Positions 60,042 through 64,000 of a stretch of DNA of 64,000 nucleotides are shown here, piece after piece (positions within the stretch are counted from its first letter, which is position 1; every line of letters begins with the position of its first letter). The stretch spans positions 1 through 64,000 of the forward strand of contig CAKTMK010000002.1 of NCBI GenBank assembly GCA_934574045.1, written 5' to 3'. Under the pieces are notes generated by a model. The model did not search any database, was not told the DNA's origin, and saw only the letters and a program-made list of their open reading frames with translations. A program made the translations under genes and the position numbers. This DNA is from an uncultured Oscillibacter sp. Its GTDB lineage: Bacteria; Bacillota; Clostridia; Oscillospirales; Oscillospiraceae.

Positions 60042-60847
60042 AAAAAGATCTCCTCTCCCGCCCGGGCAAAGGCGCAGTCCGGGTGGATGGCGCGCAGCTC
60101 CCCGGCGGCATCGTCCAGAAGGCGGTCCGTATGGCCAGGGTCGTGATGGATCACGCGGGTCCGCGCCGCGCCGCACGCACGCCCCAGCCTGGCGGCGGCG
60201 GTCCATGTACTGTGGCCAAAGGCGGACCGCTCCGGCCACTCCGCGTCGGAATACTGCCCGTCGCACAGCAGCAGGTCGCAGCCTTGGGCAAACTCCGCCA
60301 GCGGCCCCGCTCCGGGGCCGTTCACCGTGCAGTCCGTGGCGAACACCACCCGCTTTCCGCCGCCGGTGAGCCGCAGCAGTGAAACGCCGCCGGGATGCGC
60401 GCCCTCTATCCGCTCCACCGTGACGCCGTCCAGCTCCAGCCGGGGCGGCAGATCGTAAAACGACGGCGGAGAGGGCAGTGCCTCCGGCCCGACGGGCCAG
60501 AGCGGCGGCGACAAAAGCGCGCGGACCTGTTCCGCCGCGCCCAGTCCGTTCCGCGCAGCGGCGTAGACCTCCAGCCGGAAGCCCGGCCGCAGCAGCAGCG
60601 GACACAGCGGCAGGCCCAGCAGATGGTCCGCATGGGGATGGGTCAGGATCAGGGGCAGGCGGTCCTCCCCCGCATCCAGAAAGGACGGGAGATCCAAAAG
60701 CCCCGTCCCCGCGTCCAGCACTACCGCCTGACCCGCCAGCCGGACCAGCACGCAGGTGGTGGCTCCGCCGTATTTCAAAAACGCCCCGCCGCTCACCGGG
60801 ACGGAGCCTCTGACTCCCAGAACGGCAACAGACGGTCTTTGCTCCAC
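60038..60847 (-). CDS. Metallo-beta-lactamase-fold hydrolase, possible cyclic nucleotide phosphodiesterase
   Basis: A 269-residue MBL-fold protein with the metal motif LTHPHADHLLGLP, an LDAGTGLL loop, FATDCTVNG, the second metal part CDGQYSDAEW and GHSTW followed by IHHDP. The N-terminus VAVLGVRGSVPVSGG is typical of the subgroup often found near HD-GYP and adenylate cyclase genes, where it may hydrolyse cAMP. That role is inference. The start is GTG at 60847 with GGGAGG upstream. It is the first gene of the five-gene operon. Confidence 0.85.
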   Translation of the reverse strand: MEQRPSVAVLGVRGSVPVSGGAFLKYGGATTCVLVRLAGQAVVLDAGTGLLDLPSFLDAGEDRLPLILTHPHADHLLGLPLCPLLLRPGFRLEVYAAARNGLGAAEQVRALLSPPLWPVGPEALPSPPSFYDLPPRLELDGVTVERIEGAHPGGVSLLRLTGGGKRVVFATDCTVNGPGAGPLAEFAQGCDLLLCDGQYSDAEWPERSAFGHSTWTAAARLGRACGAARTRVIHHDPGHTDRLLDDAAGELRAIHPDCAFARAGEEIFL

Positions 60848-60900
60848 CGCGCACCTCCCGTCCGGCGCGGCCCGCCGCGCCGATTTTTACATACTATAAC

Positions 60901-60930
60901 ATATTACCATATCTTACCTCCGGACCGCAA
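60901..60930 (-). promoter_or_regulatory. Candidate promoter of the five-gene signalling operon
   Basis: On the minus strand, TTGCGG (60925-60930) and TAATAT (60901-60906) are 18 bases apart in an AT-rich stretch upstream of the MBL gene. The spacing is long but acceptable. Confidence 0.55.
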
Positions 60931-60974
60931 GGAATTTTATGCAAAATTCTACGCATTTACTCCTCTGGACAAAC

Positions 60975-61012
60975 GGAGCGGCCCGCCGGAGCCATGTCCG
61001 GCGGGCCGCTCC
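60975..61012 (-). terminator. Terminator of the arg operon
   Basis: A perfect 16-bp stem (60975-60990 with 60997-61012) with a 6-base loop lies 31 bases past the argF stop; on the minus strand CGTTTGT follows. Confidence 0.8.
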
Positions 61013-61042
61013 CGCAATTGGTTCCCGCGCCGCGCAGGCGCG

Positions 61043-62026
61043 TTATTTCATCAGGGTGTACATGACCGCCTTGATGGTGTGCATCCGGTTCTCCGCCTCG
61101 TCAAAGACGATGGACTGGGGGGATTCAAACACCTCGTCGGTGACCTCCATGGCGTCCCGGCCGAACTTTTCACCCATCTCCTTACCGACCTTGGTCTTGT
61201 GGTCGTGATAGGCGGGCAGGCAGTGCATGAACCGGCACTGGGGGCCGGCGTTGTCCATCAGCGCCTTGGTGACTTGATAGGGGCCGAGGGCCTTGATCCG
61301 CTCCGCCCAGACCTCCACCGGCTCGCCCATGGAGACCCACACATCGGTGTAAAGCACGTCCGCGCCCTTGGTGGCGGTCATGGGGTCCTCCTCAAACTCC
61401 AGCACCGCGCCGGTCTCGGCGGCGATGGCCTGACACTGGGCGATCAGCGCCGCGTCCGGCATATACGCCTTGGGCGCGCAGGCCACGAAGTGCATTCCCA
61501 TCTTGGCGCAGCCCACCATCAGGGAGTTGCCCATGTTGTACCGCGCGTCGCCCAGATACACCAGCTTCACGCCCTTGAGCTTTCCGAAATGCTCCTGAAT
61601 GGTCAGGAAGTCCGCAAGGATCTGGGTGGGGTGGAACTCGTTGGTCAGGCCGTTAAACACCGGCACGCCGGCATACTTTGCCAGCTCCTCCACCAGTTCC
61701 TGACCGAAGCCGCGGTACTCGATGCCGTCAAACATCCGGCCCAGCACCCGGGCGGTGTCCGCGATGGATTCCTTCACGCCGATCTGGCTCCCGGTGGGGC
61801 CGAGATAGGTGCTGCCCATGCCCAGATCCTGCGCCGCCACCTCAAAGGCGCAGCGGGTCCGGGTGGAGGTCTTTTCAAAGATCAGGGCCACGTTCTTCCC
61901 CTCCAGATACCGGTGGGGGACGCCGGCCTTCTTCTTGGCCTTCAGGTCGGCGGCGGTGTCCAGAAATTCCTGGATCTCGGCGGGAGTAAAGTCCAGCAGC
62001 TTCAAAAAGTGGGTGTGTCCGTTCAC
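61043..62026 (-). CDS. argF: Ornithine carbamoyltransferase
   Basis: This enzyme makes citrulline from ornithine and carbamoyl phosphate. The 327-residue protein has the carbamoyl phosphate motif [34 protein letters not shown], the ornithine side [44 protein letters not shown] and the catalytic Cys in MHCLPAYHD. The start is GTG at 62026 with AGAAGGAGAG upstream. It is the last gene of the argB-argD-argF run. Confidence 0.97.
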   Translation of the reverse strand: MNGHTHFLKLLDFTPAEIQEFLDTAADLKAKKKAGVPHRYLEGKNVALIFEKTSTRTRCAFEVAAQDLGMGSTYLGPTGSQIGVKESIADTARVLGRMFDGIEYRGFGQELVEELAKYAGVPVFNGLTNEFHPTQILADFLTIQEHFGKLKGVKLVYLGDARYNMGNSLMVGCAKMGMHFVACAPKAYMPDAALIAQCQAIAAETGAVLEFEEDPMTATKGADVLYTDVWVSMGEPVEVWAERIKALGPYQVTKALMDNAGPQCRFMHCLPAYHDHKTKVGKEMGEKFGRDAMEVTDEVFESPQSIVFDEAENRMHTIKAVMYTLMK

Positions 62027-62044
62027 GTCTCGTCTCTCCTTCTC

Positions 62045-63223
62045 TTACGACAGCGTCTTTTTCATGATGGCAAGGCCCGCGTCCATCTCCTCTTTCGTGA
62101 TGACCAGCGGGGGCAGCAGACGCATGCCCGGTCCGGCGGTCAGCACCAGCAGTCCGGCGTCCGCCAGCGCGGCGGCCAGCTTGCCGTTTTCATAGCCCTC
62201 GGCCACCTCGATGCCGATCATCAGGCCGAGACCCCGGGTCTTTCCGAAGCAGGGCAGGTTCATGGCCTCGATCTGCTCGCGCAGATACGCGCCCTTTTTC
62301 TGGACCTCCTGCAGAAATTCGTCGGTCAGCACGTCCTGCACCACCAGCGCCGCCGCGCCGCAGACGGGGTTGGCGCCGAAGGTGGTGGCGTGGGTGCCGG
62401 GCGTGAGCACATTGCGGCACTTTTCATTGGCCATGATGCCGCTCATGGGCAGGCCGCCCGCGATGCCCTTTGCGAAAGAACACACGTCAGGCAGGATGCC
62501 GTACTGCTGGAAGGCGAACAGGCTGCCCGTGCGGCCCACGCCGGTCTGCACCTCGTCCACCAGCAGCAGCCAGTCCTTCTCCGCGCACAGCTTGGCCACC
62601 GCGGACACGTACTCCTGATCCAGCGGCAGAACGCCGCCCTCGCCCTGCACCAGCTCCATCATGACGGCGCAGGTGTCGTCCCCGGCGGTCTCCTTCAGAG
62701 AGTCCATGCTGTTGGCCTCGGCAAAGCGGAAGCCCTCCACAAACGGGAAGAAATAGTTGTGGAAGCGCTCCTGGCCGGTGGCGGTCAGGGTGGCCATGGT
62801 GCGGCCGTGGAACGAATTTTTCAGGGTGATGATGGTGGCGCGGCCCTTGCCGTACTTGTCAAAGCTGTACTTTCTGGCCAGTTTAATCATGCCCTCGTTG
62901 GCCTCGCCGCCGCCGCTGGCGAAAAACACGTTGCTCATGCCGGTGCGCTTGCAGAGCTTCTCCGCCAGACGGGCGCACGGCTCCGTGTAAAAGAGGTTGG
63001 AGGTGTGTCCAACCTTCTTCGCCTGCTGATACACCGCATCGGCCCACGCCTCGTTTCCGTACCCGAGGTCGCACACGCCGATGCCGCTGGTGAAGTCGAT
63101 GTACTCCCGGCCCTCCGGGCTGTAGAGCTTTGCGCCCTTGCCGTGGTCAATAGCCACGTCGTTCCGTCCGTAGGTGTTCATCACGTACTGGTTGGTAAGG
63201 CTCTTGATCTCCTGAGAAGTCAT
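62045..63223 (-). CDS. argD: Acetylornithine aminotransferase
   Basis: ArgD is a PLP enzyme that makes N-acetylornithine. The 392-residue protein has EYIDFTSGIGVCDLGYGN, FFASGGGEANEGMIKLARK, KNSFHGRTMATLTATGQE, the PLP Asp in LLLVDEVQTGVGRTGSLFAF and the PLP Lys in VCSFAKGIAGGLPMSGIM. The segment HATTFGANPVCGAAALVV confirms the class III family. It follows argB by 3 bases. Confidence 0.97.
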   Translation of the reverse strand: MTSQEIKSLTNQYVMNTYGRNDVAIDHGKGAKLYSPEGREYIDFTSGIGVCDLGYGNEAWADAVYQQAKKVGHTSNLFYTEPCARLAEKLCKRTGMSNVFFASGGGEANEGMIKLARKYSFDKYGKGRATIITLKNSFHGRTMATLTATGQERFHNYFFPFVEGFRFAEANSMDSLKETAGDDTCAVMMELVQGEGGVLPLDQEYVSAVAKLCAEKDWLLLVDEVQTGVGRTGSLFAFQQYGILPDVCSFAKGIAGGLPMSGIMANEKCRNVLTPGTHATTFGANPVCGAAALVVQDVLTDEFLQEVQKKGAYLREQIEAMNLPCFGKTRGLGLMIGIEVAEGYENGKLAAALADAGLLVLTAGPGMRLLPPLVITKEEMDAGLAIMKKTLS

Positions 63224-63226
63224 GGC

Positions 63227-64000
63227 TCAATCCTCCTTTTTCAACATGGTGCCGATGCCGGCGTCCGACAAAAGCTCGATCAGAATGGAATGTGGAATGC
63301 GCCCGTCCAGAATGTGGACCCGCTCCACGCCGCCGGCAATGGCGGAGACGCAGCACTCCATCTTGGGGATCATGCCCCCGGAGATCACGCCGGTGGATAC
63401 CAGCTCCGGCACCTCGTAGGTGTGGACCACATGGATGAGCGTATTTTCGTCATGGGGGTCCCGCAGCAGGCCCCGCACGTCGGTCAGCAGGATCAGCTTT
63501 TCCGCCTTCAGCGCCGCCGCCAGCTTGGCCGCGGCGGTGTCCGCGTTGATGTTGTAGGCAGTCTCCGCGTCCACGCCCTGCGCCACGGTGGAGACGATGG
63601 GGATATACCCATCGGACAGCGCGTCTACCACTGGCTGGGGGTTCACGTCGGTGATGTCGCCCACAAGGCCGTATTTCTCGTCCAGCAGCTTCGCCTGAAA
63701 CAGGCCGCCGTCCAGTCCGCACAGGCCCACGGCGCTGCCGCCCAGCCGCTGGGCCAGCGCCACCAGATCCTTGTTCACCTTGCCGCACAGGATCTGCTGG
63801 ACCACGTCCATGGTCTCCTCGTCGGTGTAGCGCAGGCCGTCCACGAATTTGGACTCCTTGCCCAGCTTTTTGAGCATCGCGCCGATCTCCGGGCCGCCGC
63901 CGTGGACCGCCACCACGCGGATGCCGACCAGATTCAAAAGGATGATGTCGCTCATGACGGCCTTTCGCAGCTCCTGCGAGATCATGGCGTTGCCGCCGTA
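63227..64000 (-). CDS. argB: Acetylglutamate kinase (5' end beyond the window)
   Basis: ArgB phosphorylates N-acetylglutamate, the second step of arginine synthesis. The frame is open to the window edge and reads YGGNAMISQEL there, the KYGGNAM block near the N-terminus of the family, so about 257 of roughly 290 residues are visible. VVAVHGGGPEIGAMLKKLG is the ATP/substrate glycine motif, and later blocks are AVGLCGLDGGLFQA, NINADTAAAKLAAALKAEK, LLTDVRGLLRD and GGMIPKMECC. The ATG at 63985 is internal, not the start. Confidence 0.96.
   Translation of the reverse strand, partial: YGGNAMISQELRKAVMSDIILLNLVGIRVVAVHGGGPEIGAMLKKLGKESKFVDGLRYTDEETMDVVQQILCGKVNKDLVALAQRLGGSAVGLCGLDGGLFQAKLLDEKYGLVGDITDVNPQPVVDALSDGYIPIVSTVAQGVDAETAYNINADTAAAKLAAALKAEKLILLTDVRGLLRDPHDENTLIHVVHTYEVPELVSTGVISGGMIPKMECCVSAIAGGVERVHILDGRIPHSILIELLSDAGIGTMLKKED

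Noticed and set aside
58590..60854. A 754-residue minus-strand protein ending in the HD-GYP domain
   Set aside because: The upstream part is the MBL gene in a different frame. A good ribosome site and the ATGA overlap place the start at 60041.

Overview
The window is a high-GC chromosome segment from an anaerobic, probably spore-forming Clostridia bacterium. The best fit is Oscillospiraceae-like gut Firmicutes (relatives of Oscillibacter, Dysosmobacter, Lawsonibacter or Intestinimonas). This rests on a Na+-pumping glutamate fermentation pathway via 2-hydroxyglutarate, an anaerobic class III ribonucleotide reductase, a SpoIID protein, HPr with both His15 and Ser46, a lysine riboswitch and Firmicutes-type gene order. 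The genus cannot be fixed from the sequence alone. Most genes lie on the minus strand in tight operons with 4-base ATGA overlaps. No tRNA, rRNA, insertion sequence, prophage or CRISPR array was seen.

Layout. 1-880: 3' end of tuf, its terminator and eight 14-bp tandem repeats. 881-2894: MoxR-type AAA ATPase plus a CoxE-like vWA protein whose gene is cut by an in-frame TAG. 3041-14922: glutamate-to-crotonyl-CoA locus: hgdC-hgdA-hgdB-gcdA-gcdD-gcdC-gcdB in one minus-strand operon, hgdH with its own promoter, an AraC-type regulator, and the divergent gctA-gctB pair. 15027-18762: a radical SAM protein and nrdD-nrdG. 18876-23477: MATE exporter, a REC-GGDEF-EAL-REC protein and a PAP2 phosphatase. 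23714-26732: lysine riboswitch and a three-gene amino acid ABC importer. 26780-28889: spoIID and a divergent membrane protein gene.

29113-31224: two COG0523 GTPases, the first with a large His-rich segment and a Fur/Zur-like operator. 31508-33921: LTA-synthase-like protein and a small membrane protein. 34016-37116: uvrC, HPr and a small lipoprotein. 37259-45453: full histidine operon, starting with a HisZ-HisG fusion and ending with a PHP histidinol phosphatase. 45672-47863: Ca2+/Na+ exchanger and a phosphatase-GNAT fusion. 47992-50917: a small YtxH-like protein and a TM1266-like regulator plus SsuABC-type importer behind a structured leader RNA. 51153-52628: malQ.

52764-60847: a five-gene operon (MBL hydrolase, GAF-HD-GYP, FecR-domain surface protein, CHASE2 adenylate cyclase, NHL-SLH surface protein). 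It looks like a complete envelope-to-nucleotide signalling system and is the strongest candidate for something undescribed. 61043-64000: argB-argD-argF, with argB running off the end.

How the genes work together. HgdH, GctAB, HgdABC and GcdABCD convert 2-oxoglutarate to crotonyl-CoA, and the last step pumps Na+. The lysine importer and the his and arg operons cover amino acid uptake and synthesis. Two separate loci (20364-22919 and 58590-60041) encode likely c-di-GMP phosphodiesterases, and the second sits with a probable cAMP cyclase.
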